This document shows positions 45,961-58,163 of a DNA stretch of 64,000 bases, in pieces (position 1 is the stretch's first letter; each line of letters begins with the position of its first letter). The DNA is from Sipunculus nudus (lineage: Eukaryota; Annelida; Sipuncula; Golfingiida; Sipunculidae), in the NCBI GenBank assembly GCA_026874595.1, contig CM049308.1, positions 45,889,327 to 45,953,326 of the forward strand, given 5' to 3'. The translations under genes were made by a program, and so were the position numbers. The notes beneath the pieces were generated by a model. The model was given only the letters and a program-made list of their open reading frames with translations, was not told the DNA's origin and did no database searches.

Positions 45961-47876
45961 ACAAGGGACCCATGGGTCACGGCGCTCAGCTGAAGTTTGA
46001 AAGTTTTACCAAATGCAAAAATATGAAAATATTTTATTGTAATGTTTTTCATTTATATAAGCATATGAGAAGCTGAGAGGAAAGGGGCCCTCCTACTTGG
46101 TTATAGTAAAGTTTTAAATATATAATTGCAAACTAATACTCTGACAAGACTGTCATGAAGAAAAACAGTAACAGTTTTGAGATACTGTGATGCATATGAA
46201 AAATTTACAGATGGACAGGCAAGTGGACAGAATGGACTGATACCTTTATTTCACTTTCATGAGAATAATGCATATAAGTTTATATATGACTATTTTTTTA
46301 GCATATCCACTTTTTCCATTAATAGTTTTTATCTGATTCATTTTTTTTTTATTTACAAGTTTTATAAATTTGTAATAAAAAAAACCTGAAAATATAAGTG
46401 AAAATATTAGAATTCTCAGTTGCAATCATTATATATCAAGAGTGTAGCTCATATTGGGTCATATCATGCATACACATCTATTTTATTATTTTAAAATCAC
46501 AAATATTTAAACTGAATTTAAAAGAAAGTAATGCCACAATATGGCATCTGCAAGATTATTCCTTGAATCACTATTAACAAGTTTTGCACATTGGAGTTTT
46601 CAGTACATGCTTAATTTTATTCACTGAAATGAAATAAAAGATTCAGTAAATTTGATAAAATAAAAACATCTTTTCAAATAAAGTATACACACTGTTGGTT
46701 GAATGACGAACAAACAATACCATTGTGCTAATAACTATCTCAGCTAAAATTTATTACTGGAATTAATATTCAATTTCACACCTGTGGAAGTTTTTACTCT
46801 TCTGAAGTAAGGAATTACTTATCTGATGAACATCCACACTTTCATAGCAATACACCACTTTGTAGACACAATTAAATGTGCACTTAAATCACTGTAACCC
46901 TGGTGGTACAATACAAAATCTAAAATGTAGCATAGCCAAGAATAAAATAAAATACAGAAAATTATAACATTCATCTAGTTAATGCACCATCTGGGGGGGG
47001 GGGGGGGAGTGCAGGGCAGAGAGGAAGCCTGCTAGTAGTGGCCAAGCTGAGCCAAGGCTGAGCCAAGGCAAGCTGCCTGGGGTCAGTTACATAATGCAAG
47101 TGAAGGCTGTACTACCAGGTTGGCTAGATGTAAACAACACATGATATGGTGTATGGAAACCTGAATAAAAGCTGCTCTTTTCAATCAATTCCTTTGTCCT
47201 TTGAAATTTCAGATTTTAAAAGATTAAATCCTTATGTATGTATGTTGTGAAAATTAAATCAACAGTGCTTACAGGGAAAAAACGTGTCATTGCCAAAGTT
47301 GGACAAAATTTAAGGTATTGAATTTTTATTAATGCTAATAACTTGACAAATTTGCAAAATTCAGATCTAATTTTGGGTAAACAATTGAATCTTGATTAAA
47401 TGAAGTTATATTCCTGAAAAAAATGTCTCCAGCTTCAGCAATTCTCATGTTAGGTGAGTAAATATATTTCCTGATTTTTTAAAAATTGCATTATATTTGG
47501 GCCCATAACTTCAAAATAATACACAATAATGACCTAATTTTTGGTATATTCATAGAAAATGTATGGAAGTATATGAATACTAAATATGATCAAAAGCAGA
47601 CCAGTGGTTTTGATATTAGGCAGCCTTGAAGTGTAACAATAGCTTTTTTATGGAAAACGGAGGTTTTTCCTTAATATCTCGAAGGAACGAAGTCCTAATG
47701 ACCCAATTTTCGGTATGGTAGGAGATTTTTTGGGACATCTAATGTTATGCAAATTTTTGGATTCATAGGTCCAACGTTTTTAAAACGTGCCCTGTTAACG
47801 AACGGACTGCCGGACGGACGGAAACGGACAAAGGACCACGACTATAGCTCAGATGACTTATAGTCAGCTGAGCTAA
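45961..47876 (+). mobile_element. Family D1 element, full length, reference copy
   Basis: The cleanest D1: ACAAGGGACCCATGGGTC with CGGCGCTCAGCTGA at the 5' end, hairpin 47845-47875 and CTAA at the 3' end. It has a G-run at 46993-47007 and an ACGG tract before the hairpin. It is inserted after an A-run in E (GATAGCAAA^). No coding frame beyond 70 codons was seen. Confidence 0.9.
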
Positions 47877-48688
47877 AAATAAGCTGAATCCCACAAAATT
47901 TGATATGTGACAGATTATTGCATAAAATCTGGGAATGGTAGCTCCTGCTATTCCTGAGAAATTATGGATTAATGTACAGATGACCAATGACACCCGTACA
48001 AAAAAAGGTCATTTCAGGTGGCGCCACCAATACCTGAATTTCATATATGACTAATGTGACCAACACTGGCAAAAATTTGGTGATGATAGCTCTGGCCGTT
48101 TCTGAGACTGTCATTTTAGTATGCTTTTTTGGAATGATGACTAAGTTCAATTCCTGTAACTCAATCATTTTCAAAATAGTATGGGTTAACGTACAGAAGA
48201 AAAACGCCGTCACACCATCGCATCAGCTCACAGGTTAACTAAAAATTAATACAGATGCATATTGAATGCAAAATTGTAATACAGATACATCTCACTGATG
48301 ACAAAATCTTGAATTAATTTGACTATGGATACCAATTATTTATAATCCATGTACAGCCATCTTTATATACCCACAGAGAGCTGTATACCTGTGATTGTAA
48401 ACATTACCTGGCATGAGGAATATCTAAAAATCATAAATCTACATTTTTTAGAAGCTTTTAAAAAACATTCTTGTCAATATTAACCATAGATAACCTGAAA
48501 TCTAAATGTCTAGAGGCATGATGTAATAAATGCTGATAAACTGGTGCCAGTTTAGATTTATCTGCTTCACACAGCTAACATATATGGTAAAATGACTCAA
48601 TTGAATCTTTATAATTCGGCCAAAATTCATTCTTTGGAACCATAAAAGACAATTATTATAAGAATTATTCAGGGGATTATTCTTGTAA

Positions 48689-50160
48689 ACTAGAATACGG
48701 GTAGTCGACAAGCGACTACGTGTATCCGCCAAAATCAGAGAAGGACAGGTGAAGTAAGGCATTGATTGAGTGGCAAAGGGATATAGAGTTACACGTGTTA
48801 AATATTAGAATGGATCTCTGCCACATAAACATGATTGTAGGTGGCGCCACCTGTTATTTGAACGAGAAACTATCCAAGATATATACACATGCAAAATTTC
48901 ATGTGGAAAAGTCAAACCACAGCAGAGATATGAGTAATTTTATCCTACAGCAGACAAACAGATGGACGCTGTGCAAAAATGGCTGCAGGTGGCGCCACCA
49001 TTTTTGTTCATGTTATAAAGCTATCCAAGGGCTACATTTGTGTAAAATTTTTTTCCTGATTGGTCAAACGGTTCCCGAGATATGAGCTTGGATGTCTGCA
49101 GCATAAACGTGAATGTAGGTGGCGCCACCTGTCATAAAATCAAGAAAGCTATCTAGGATGTATACACATGCCGAATTTTAGGTGAATTAGTCAAACCACT
49201 GCAGAGATATGAGTGATTTTAACCCCAGGCAGATTAACAAATGGACACTGTGCAAACATGGTTGCAGGTGGCGCCACCTTTTGTTGTGTATGTTATAAAG
49301 CTATCCCAGGGCTACATTTGTGTAAAAAATTTTTCCAGATCGGTCAAACGGTTCCTGAGTTATATGGATTTATGTGTGGAGTGTTAACGTGAATGTAGGT
49401 GGCGCCACCTGTCATTAAATCAAGGAAGCTATCTAGGATGTATATGCATGCTGATTTTTAGGTGAATTACTCAAACCACTGCAGAGATATGAGTGATTTT
49501 AACCCCAGGCAGATGAACAAATGGACACTGTGCAAACATGGTTGCAGGTGGCGCCACCTTTTGTTGTGTATGTAATAAAGCTATCCCAGGGCTACATTTG
49601 TGTAAAATTTTTTTCCGGATCGGTCAAATGGTTCCCGAGATATATGGGATTATGTGTGGAGCGTTAACGTGAATGTAGGTGGCGCCACCTGTCACAAAAT
49701 CAAGAAAGCTATCTAGGATGTATATGCATGCTGAATTTTAGGTGAATTAGTCAAATCACTGCAGAGATATGAGTGATTTTAACCCCAGGCAGATGAACAG
49801 ATGGACACTGTGCAAACTTGGTTGCAGGTGGCGCCACCTTTTGTTGTGTATGTTATAAAGCTTTCCCAGGGCTACATTTGTGTAAAATTTTTTTCCGGAT
49901 CGGTCAAACGGTTCCGGAGATATATGGGTTTATGTGTGGAAACAGACGCACAAACGGACGCTGGGCAGAGACGAAAGGTCAGAGGTCAAGGTCACTTGGT
50001 TAGGCACCAGTTCACATGTGACATTAATCACCCGATAATTTGTGTAAGTTTCGGAAAAATCTGTCCAGTAGTCTCAGAGGAGTTCTCCGGAAACGAACGC
50101 GGCGGCGGCGGAACCTGGTCAAAAACATAGTATCCGCAAAACACCGTTTTGGCGGATACA
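48689..50160 (+). mobile_element. Family A element, full length (copy 3)
   Basis: ACTAGAATACGG with hairpin GTAGTCG/CGACTAC and TGTATCCGCCAAAA, through dimeric GGTGGCGCCACC core, short CGG run, to the 3' hairpin with loop ACACC variant and TTTTGGCGGATACA. In E reference copies the insertion point reads TTCTTGTAA^AATATTTAAC; no duplication. Confidence 0.9.
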
Positions 50161-50329
50161 AATATTTAACAAATTGGCCTCAGTAGGGTCAGTCAAAAAA
50201 AATTTTACAGGTTTTTAACTCATATGGGAAAATACAGCAAAATGGCCAAGTTAAGCTTCCCATAACTCAGCCAAAAGTCACTGAACCAAAACCATTTGAA
50301 CAAACTTGAATTATCAACATCTAAGGATA

Positions 50330-51800
50330 ACTAGAATACGGGTAGTCGACAAGCGACTACGTGTATCCGCCAAAATCAGAGAAGGACGGGTGAAGTGAGG
50401 CATGGATTGAGTGGCAAGGGGATATAGAGTTACATATGTAAAATATTAGTATTGGATCTCTGCCACATAAACATGATTGTAGGTGGCGCCACCTGTTATT
50501 TGAACGAGAAACTATCCAAGATATATACACATGCAAAATTTCAAGTGGAAAAGTCAAACCACTGCAGAGATATGAGTGATTTTATCCCACAGCAGACAAA
50601 CAGATGGACGCTGTGCAAACATGGTTGCAGGTGGCGCCACCTTTTGTTGTGTATGTTATAAAGCTATCCCAGGGCTACATTTGTGTAAAATTTTTTTCCG
50701 GATCGGTCAAACTGTTCCCGAGATATGAGCTTGGATGTCTGCAGCGTTAACATGAATGTAGGTGGCGCCACCTGTCATAAAATCAAGGAAGCTATCTAGG
50801 ATGTATACGCATGCCGAATTTTAGGTGAATTAGTCAAACCATTGCAGAGATATGAGTGATTTTAACCCCAGGCAGATGAACAAATGGACACTGTGCAAAC
50901 ATGGTTGCAGGTGGCACCATCTTTTGTTGTGTATGTTATAAAGCTATCCCAGGGCTACATTTGTGTAAAATTTTTTTCCGGATCGGTCAAACGGTTCCCG
51001 AGATATATGGGTTTATGTGTGGAGCGTTAACGTGAATGTAGGTGGCGCCACCTGTCATAAAATCAAGAAAGCTATCTAGGATGTATATGCATGCCGATTT
51101 TTAGGTGAATTAGTCAAACCACTGCAGAGATATGAGTGATTTTAACCCCAGGCAGATGAACAAATGGACACCGTGCAAACATGGTTGCAGGTGGCGCCAC
51201 CTTTTGTTGTGTATGTTATAAAGCTATCCCAGGGCTACATTTGTGTAAAATTTTTTTCCGGATTGGTCAAACGGTTCCCGAGATATATGGGTTTATGTGT
51301 GGAGCTTTAACGTGAATGTAGGTGGCGCCACCTGTCATAAAATTGAGAAAGCTATCTAGGATGTATATGCATGCCAAATTTTAGGTGAATTAGTCAAACC
51401 ACTGCAGAGATATGAGTGATTTTAACCCCAGGCAGATGAACAGATGGACACTGTGCAAACATGGTTGCAGGTGGCGCCACCTTTTGTTGTGTATGTTATA
51501 AAGCTATCCCAGGGCTACATTTGTGTAAAAAAATTTTCCGGATCAGTCAAACGGTTCCCGAGATATATGGGTTTATGTGTGTAAACAGACGCACAAACGG
51601 ACGCTGGGCAGAGACGAAAGGTCAGAGGTCAAGGTCACTTGGTTAGGCACCAGTTCACATGTGACCCGATAATTTGTGTAAGTTTCGGAAAAATCTGTCC
51701 AGTAGTCTCAGAGGAGTTCTCCGGAAACGAACGCGGCGGCGGCAGCGGCGGAACCCGGTCAAAAACATTGTATCCGCAAAACTTCGTTTTGGCGGATACA
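50330..51800 (+). mobile_element. Family A element, full length (copy 4)
   Basis: Nearly identical to copy 1 at 22086-23578 over its whole length; the CGG run (51734-51750) is shorter and interrupted by CAG. It is inserted 170 bp after copy 3 in the same E element, at GGATA^ATTAATG of the reference, without duplication. Confidence 0.9.
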
Positions 51801-52568
51801 ATAAATGTGTGAGATTTAAGAATTTGGCCCAGTGGTTTTTGAGGAGAAGATCTTTGTAGCCACTGAGCTTAAATGGGCTGTTACAGCATATGACTAAATT
51901 CAGCTTCCCATAACTCAGCTAAAAGTCACTGAACTGAGACCATTTGAACAAACTTCAGAAAGCACTACCCTAGGATCATTTCTGTGCGATATTAAACTAT
52001 TTGGCCATATGGTTTCAGAGAAGAAGTTTTTTGTAGCCGTCAGTATGATACCGGCACTGATGACCCCTGTACAAAAAGGCCGATGCAGGTGGCGCCCAAT
52101 ACCTTAATTTCAGACATGTCTCATGTGAACAACATTGGCATGAAATTTGGTGATGATAGCTCAAGCCGTTTCTGAGATTGTAATTTTAGTATGCTTTTAT
52201 GGACAGATGACCAAGTTCAACTTCCTCTAACTCGGCCAAAAATCACCAAACTTAAGCCATTCGAACAAATTTGAGAAAGATTATTTCAGGAATCATTTCT
52301 GTGAATTATTGCACAATTTGGCTGAACAGTTTCGGAGAAGAAGATTTTTAAAGCTTTTTTTAGCTTTTTCCCTATAAAATCTAAGAAAATGCAGTTACCA
52401 AAAAAATAAGCAAAATCCGATATAGTTTTTTAAATGACTAATTTTTTGCATAAAATTTCAAGATGCTACATCTTGCCGTTTTCAAGATAGTATGGGTTTA
52501 CGTACAGACAACGGACGACGGCTGACGGACGACGCCACACCATCGCATAAGCTCACAGGTTCGCTAAA

Positions 52569-54050
52569 AATCAGGGTGGTATCTGCAGGTATTGAGGGAA
52601 AAAAAATTGGTACATATGCATTTGTTATGAAAATTTCTATTTTTCATGAAACTTTCTATGTTCAGGAACAGTCAAATGGTCAAAAGTAGGTCAACTGAGA
52701 CAAAACAAGAACTTGATCTGTAACTGGTCATTATCTGCCTACACACCAAACATCAGGCCCGTATCTGCAGGTATTGTGTAAAAAAGTCCGTACACGTGCA
52801 CTTTTTTTATGAAATTTTCTATGTTAGAGCACCATCGAACGGTCAAAAGTAGGTCAACTGGGACAAAACATGAACTCCATCTGTAACTGGTTATTATCTG
52901 CCCACACACCAAAAATCAGGCCAATTTCTGCAGGTATTGCAAAAAAAAGTCAGTACATGTGTATTTGTCATGAAAATTTATATTTTTCATGAAATTTTCA
53001 ATGTTCAGGAGCCGTAAAACCGTCAAAAGTAGGCCAACTGGGAAGAAACGCTAACTCGATTTGTTACTGGTCAATATCTGGCCACACACCAAAAATCAGG
53101 CCAATATCTGCAGGCATTGCGAAAAAAAGTCCGTACATGTGTATTTGTCATGAATTTATATTTTGTCAAAATTTATATTTTTCATGAAATTTTCTAAGTT
53201 AAGGAGCTGTAAAACTTACAAAAGTAGGTCAACTGGGACGAAATGCGAACTTGATCTGTAACTGGTCATTATCTGCCCACACCCCAAAAATCAGGCCAAT
53301 ATCTGCAGGCATTGCGAAAAAAAGTCCGTACATGTGTATTTGTCATGAAAATTTATATTTTTCATGAAATTTTCTAAGTTAAGGAGCCGTAAAACAAACA
53401 AAAGTCGGTCAACCAGGACGAAATGCGAACTTGATCTGTAACTGGTCATTATCTGCCCACACCTCAAAAATCAGGCCAATATCTGCAGGCATTGCGAAAA
53501 AAAGTCCGTACATGTGTATTTGTCATGAAAATTTATATTTTTCATGAAATTTTCTAAGTTAAGGAGCCATAAAACAAACAAAAGTAGGTCAACCAGGACG
53601 AAATGCGAACTTGATCTGTAACTGGTCATTATCTGCCCACACACCAAAAATCAGGCCAATATCTGCAGGCATTGCGAAAAAAAGTCCGTACATGTGTATT
53701 TGTCATGAAAATTTATTTTTTTATGAAATTTTCTAAGTTAAGGAGCCGTAAAACAAACAAAAGTAGGTAAACCGGGACGAAATGCAAACTTGATCTGTAA
53801 CTGGTCATTATCTGCCCACACACCAAAAATAAGGCCAATATCTGCAGGCATTGCGAAAAAAAGTCTGTACATGTGTATTTGTCATGAAAATTTATATTTT
53901 TCATAAAATTTTCTAAATTAAGGAGCCGTAAAACGGTCAAAAGTAGGTCAACTGGGACAAAACGTGAACTCAATCTGAAACTGGTCATTATCTGCCCACA
54001 CACTGAAAATCAGGCCAATATATCTGCAGGCATTGCGAAAAAAAAGTCCA
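52569..54050 (+). repeat. C-family tandem array, ~180-bp monomers
   Basis: Direct units with CATTATCTGCCCACAC, TATCTGCAGGCATTGCG and ATGAAATTTTCTAAGTTAAG. The central five (about 53100-54000) are almost identical to each other, while the outer ones are diverged. This suggests recent local unit duplication. Each unit is a large monomer and is not a CRISPR repeat. Confidence 0.85.
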
Positions 54051-55528
54051 TACAACTGTTTTATTTCGGAATGATGTAAGGACGGAATGACGGACATGGG
54101 TAAAACTATATGCCCAGGCCACTGTGGCAGGGGCATAAAAAGGTTTACCCTTGCTGCATTGACACAGGAATTTAACGGAATCAATATATGAAAGCCTTAA
54201 GTTATGACAGTAGAGCCAGTGATTTCCCGCGATAGTGGACGGAATCGGGGAACTGACATACGGAAACAGAATTCCCAATCCTGAAATTATATATGTTTTA
54301 AAGTATATTTTGCCAAAAATATCTTGGCAATTCACTTTAAACAGGTAGGCCGTGATATAATTGTCGATGCCGCTATCAGCTTGCAGGGCTTACCCATGTA
54401 CTCAAGATCCGAGAGTACAGGGCTCGCGCAAGGGATGCTGGGAACTTGCTAATGCCATCCAGTAGCATGTTAATAGCATATTAATACAAGGATGATTTTT
54501 TCATATGGTGCCGTATTTATTGCGTAAAATGTTCACGAGTCCAGTGAATGCAGACGCTGTCAGCTGGCTTGCACACTTACATACACAGAGACTTGCACAT
54601 GGCACTTCGATTACAAGACAACCAGTAACGCGTTATAATTATAAATATAAGGCGGCCTTTCCTCAGGTGACGCGAAATTCAATTTTTTTTTTCAAGCTTG
54701 TATTATTGGACTACATCAAGAAATGAATGTATTATAACGGGTCAACAAAGATCAAGAAAGGGACTGAGTTTTCGTGGGATATAAATATGACTAATTTCCT
54801 CACAATTTTATAATGAAACCCTGGGTTTGGTGCGTATATCCTCTTAGTAAATGATCTATTAAATAGTAACCAAATGGAAACCCTGGTTTCTACAAGCACA
54901 CAGGTAAATGTCGTAAAATAACGTAGTTCAGAAAAGTCCTACTCGGTCATTACCTAATTCAGTTTTTCCTTCCTCACTGGTACAACGGAATAAATTCAAA
55001 CCTGACCAATGTTGTTTACGCAAACATGATACATTTTGTGGGAAAATTTGGTGACTGTGACATGGTTGTGGACAGGCAAGGAAAATGTAATTTTCGATAG
55101 TTTAAGATTAACACAGAATAATAAATGAGGAAGCCTGGTTAAGTAGAGCATCATGGAAGCCTTGGTTTCGTGCGCTGTCACTTGTCTACCTTAAGCCACT
55201 TGTGGATGTGGATGCTGATATGCAGTGGGTGTTTGGGGTGATCTCCCTTAAATTATGCAGAAGACTGACATTTCTTTTAAATAAATTTATCTTTTTTAAA
55301 GAGGTAGGGGTCAATGCCCTGTAATGCACATTCTCTTGACATGTGGGTGCCATCTCCTGGATAACAATTTATTACCTAAATATGGGCCCTAAAATTGACC
55401 CATTGATGTCTTTTTACGATCTTTACACAGCCCTTTAACTACAGCCTATACTTCCTATATGGTAAGCGCTGTTTGTTATGACCTCGTATCCTGAATTGCA
55501 ACACCAGAGGGGAGCACTGTATTTTTGT

Positions 55529-55897
55529 CCAATCAGATGAGACCTTGTGCTGGAAGACAGAGCCAAGCAAGGAATACACGGAGCAAATCATGTTCATTTC
55601 GTTTTGAGTGACAGCTCACCGCCCTGGTAACCGTCTGAACAGTCCACAGGCTCAGAGAGAATTGCCCCAGATGTAGTTTGCTTAGGGCCTTGGGCACATA
55701 GGATGCCTGGCCAGTGAACTGTAATTCAAACAAAACATAACAACAAAGGCTGCCTGCACACCTCCCTGGCTGGTTTCAGTTCTGCAGACAACAGATACAT
55801 GTCTACGCTAACACAGTCATAATGTCATAATCGAATCGGTTGATGATGCGATAATACAGAGGGAGCAATTAAAATTTGACCGTAAACTGATATAAAG
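55529..55897 (+). promoter_or_regulatory. Possible promoter, weak
   Basis: A consensus CCAATCAG box (55529-55536) and a TATAAAG word (55891-55897) lie in the G+C-richer, repeat-free stretch upstream of the candidate first exon. CCAAT boxes are often within about 100 bp of a start site and this one is about 360 bp from the TATA word, so the pairing is weak. Confidence 0.15.
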
Positions 55898-55916
55898 CAG
55901 CGCCTGAAGCACAGCT

Positions 55917-56030
55917 ATGGGCAGAGCCAGGATGCCTGTCGAGTGTTTGTTTATTGGCATCTGGTTGGCTGCTTGTCACATCATACGCACGTTTCTTTCA
56001 GCGGACAACGAACCGCCATACGGTGTCTAA
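55917..56030 (+). CDS. Candidate first coding exon, signal-peptide-like; speculative
   Basis: A 37-codon frame from ATG 55917 (second in-frame ATG 55932) to TAA 56028-56030. Residues 10-20 (CLFIGIWLAAC) are hydrophobic and are followed by HIIRTFLSADNEPPYG, so the start looks like a signal peptide. A GT at 56023 could be a splice donor in phase 1, but its context (ACG|GTGTCT) is poor. I do not recognise a family, and no downstream exon is visible before the E element at 56275. The overlapping frame at 55954-56163 is an alternative reading. It could easily be chance. Confidence 0.12.
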   Translation: MGRARMPVECLFIGIWLAACHIIRTFLSADNEPPYGV

Positions 56031-56274
56031 ATTTATCATGAACGGTCAAAGCTGGCAGCGTGAAAATCAGTTCTTCTTTAGAAGCGCAAGATTTCTGCTG
56101 CCTCGGGAGTGTAATGTCTCTTATGATATTAATTTGAATTATTGCATAATACTTATTCTTTGATATGTTAAATAAATTCCGTTTTGGTCTGCTCCATAAC
56201 TTTCTATTTTACTTTCCTGTTTTCACTTGTAGCATCATAAAAAAAAAATATACCACTGACCATTTTAAGAATAA

Positions 56275-58035
56275 ACAAGGCCTACAGGCCTAATGCGAAC
56301 CTGTGCCTTGGGAAATACACAAGGTACAATGCTTCAATGCTGGACCATTACTTCTCAGGTATATGAACAATGCAAGCACTAAACATTTTAAATAAGAAAC
56401 AATTACACAAACATCACTGCTGAAATTCTGGCATGGGTGCACACAACACAAAAATGATTGTAGCTGGCACCACCAGTCTTGTATACAACAAAGCTATCAA
56501 AAATATATACATTCGCCAAATTTCAGACTGATATATCAAACCCCTCCTGATAAATAAGCAGGGACAGACACTGTGCAAAAATTATTGTAAGTGGTAGCAC
56601 CAGTCTTGTATACGACAAAGCTATTCAATATGTATATATATGCCCAATTTCAGGCTGATATATCAAATTCCTCTGTAGAAATAAGCAGGCACATACACTG
56701 TGCAAAAGTCATTGTAGGTGGCGACACCTGTCTTGTGAATGAGAAAGCCATCAAAGACACATAGACAGGTTAAAATTTTAGGCCAATACATCAAAATTAC
56801 CTTGAGTCTGATGCATGGGGCTGACCAGGCTTAGGTGAGAAAGGCAGTTGCCTAAGTGAACTGTGACAAATTTGCTGGCTCAGGCTACTGCACTGAGTGA
56901 ACTCATGACCTGCACCTGGCTAGGCTGAGTGAACTCTTGACCTGTTGCATAATCTGACACAGTTGGCAGTCTGCCAAAGCTATAAATAGATCAAGGCTGA
57001 ACTTTGGTGCCAAATCTGATGCAGTGGGCAATCTGCAAACACTATAAATAGAATGCAGCTACTGCACTGAGGGAACTCCTGACTCATACCTGGCTGCACT
57101 GAGTGAACTCTTGACCTGTTGCCTAATCTGATACAGTTAGCAGTCTGCCTAAGCTATCAATAGATCGAGACTGAACTGCCCTGAGGGGCATGACATCCAT
57201 GAGGTGATCACATGTCACCCATGAGGTGATCACATGTCACTCATGAGGTGATCACATGCCTTGTGCTTGGCTGCACTGATTGAACTCTTGACCTAAATCT
57301 TGCTGCACTGAATGAACTCTTGATCTGTTGCCAAATCTGAAACAGTTGGCAGTTTCTCAACCTATTTAAAGATACAGACACAATCTTGGAGTGTTGGTGA
57401 ATCTGTTTACACATACTAAAAGACTTTGGCTAAAATGCCTTTTTTAAGCTGACATATTCATAAACTTTTTATCAAAATATCTAGAATAATAAAAGATGCA
57501 GTTCTTTCATCGTGAAAGGTCCAATAATTCTGCCAAAAATCATTCAAGAAAACTTGAACAAAGGCCACCAAGAATAATTTTTGTGCAATGTTACAGAAGT
57601 TATAATTGAAACAATAACTTTGAGAAGAATAGTTTTTCAGTCTTCAGTTTGAAATAGACATAATAATGGCCATAAGACCAACAAAAGCTTTCCTGATATG
57701 ATTGAAAGAACCATGTCCTAGGATAATTCTTTTGAAAAACTGAACGATTCAACTTGACAGTTTCATCATAAACATTTTAAGCTGAGAGAGGCTAAAATTA
57801 TGAGGTATTTACCCATAAAAAACGGTCATAAAAAACGGTGGCACCACAAAATCTGCAACTTCAAATATGAGTCATGTGACCAACATTTGCAAAATACTTG
57901 GTAATGCTAGCTTCTGTCATTTCTGAGATTACTATGTCAGTATGCTTACTTGGCCAAATGACTGTTCAAATTCATGTAACTCCACTAAAATTCAACAAAT
58001 GCAAAACATTTGAACAAAGTTGAGAGGGCTCTTGA
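56275..58035 (+). mobile_element. Family E element, 3' truncated
   Basis: ACAAGGCCTACAGGCCT and GCGAACCTGTGC at the 5' end, then head section, minisatellite (56890-57370), the CATGAGGTGATCACATG short repeat (57188-57258) and the alternative middle section. It breaks off near 58035. Confidence 0.8.
57188..57258 (+). repeat. Short tandem repeat with TGATCA
   Basis: Three direct units of ~24 bp built on CATGAGGTGATCACATG and TCACC. A related, more decayed set lies at 44995-45062 in another E copy. Confidence 0.75.
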
Positions 58036-58163
58036 CTCAGAATACAAGGTAAAGCCCAGACAGTTAAACTGGACTGGCACCTGTACCCTGGTAGGTTGTT
58101 TCAGTAATTTACCATACCACTGATTTCATATTAAACATTTTCAGTGATGTTACTGTGGTGTCA
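58036..58163. other. Unassigned spacer before G
   Basis: About 130 bp (TTAAACTGGACTGGCACCTG and onward) between the broken E copy and the G 5' end; no match in the window. Confidence 0.4.

Larger units (their letters stand above)
41699..48242 (+). mobile_element. Family E element with D insertions
   Basis: E text is 41699-41874, 44350-45960 and 47877-48242. It has the 5' hairpin AGGCCTACAGGCCT and 3' CATCAGCTCACAGG ending ACTAA. Inserted are a D2 5' part plus a D1 (41875-44349) and a D1 (45961-47876). It carries the minisatellite (44655-45180) and a CATGAGGTGATCACATG short repeat (about 44995-45062). Confidence 0.75.
48243..52568 (+). mobile_element. Family E element, 5' truncated, with two A insertions
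   Basis: It starts inside E at the phrase ACAGATGCATATTGAATGC, directly after another E 3' end. E text is 48243-48688, 50161-50329 and 51801-52568. The end is CATCGCATAAGCTCACAGG, TTCGCTAA, the best-preserved E terminus in the window. Confidence 0.8.
41365..54137 (+). mobile_element. Family C element split by an E composite
   Basis: The C 5' end (ACTAGATG, then GAATGCCCCCGCC) is at 41365. C text stops at 41698 in CTGCCCACACA, and resumes at 52569 at the matching place (AAAATCAGG, then TATCTGCAGG). Nine or so ~180-bp monomers and the 3' hairpin with GGGGCATA (about 54109-54137) follow. Between the halves lie E, D and A elements (41699-52568). Confidence 0.75.
54138..56274. other. Longest repeat-free stretch, G+C-richer
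   Basis: About 2.1 kb with no match to any family here and more CpG-containing words than the surroundings (CGCGATAG, GGCTCGCGC, GACGCGAAATTC). No complete gene is visible. Promoter-like signs and one short frame near its right end are listed separately. It may be ancestral single-copy DNA, possibly close to a gene, into which the repeats around it inserted. Confidence 0.55.

Noticed and set aside
46177-46389. Similar short frames in D1 copies (42690, 46177)
   Set aside because: AT-driven frames with frameshift differences between copies and no motif.
52569-54050. Regular direct repeats that could suggest CRISPR
   Set aside because: Units are ~180 bp, near-identical along the whole unit, with no short-repeat/variable-spacer alternation, in eukaryotic repeat DNA.
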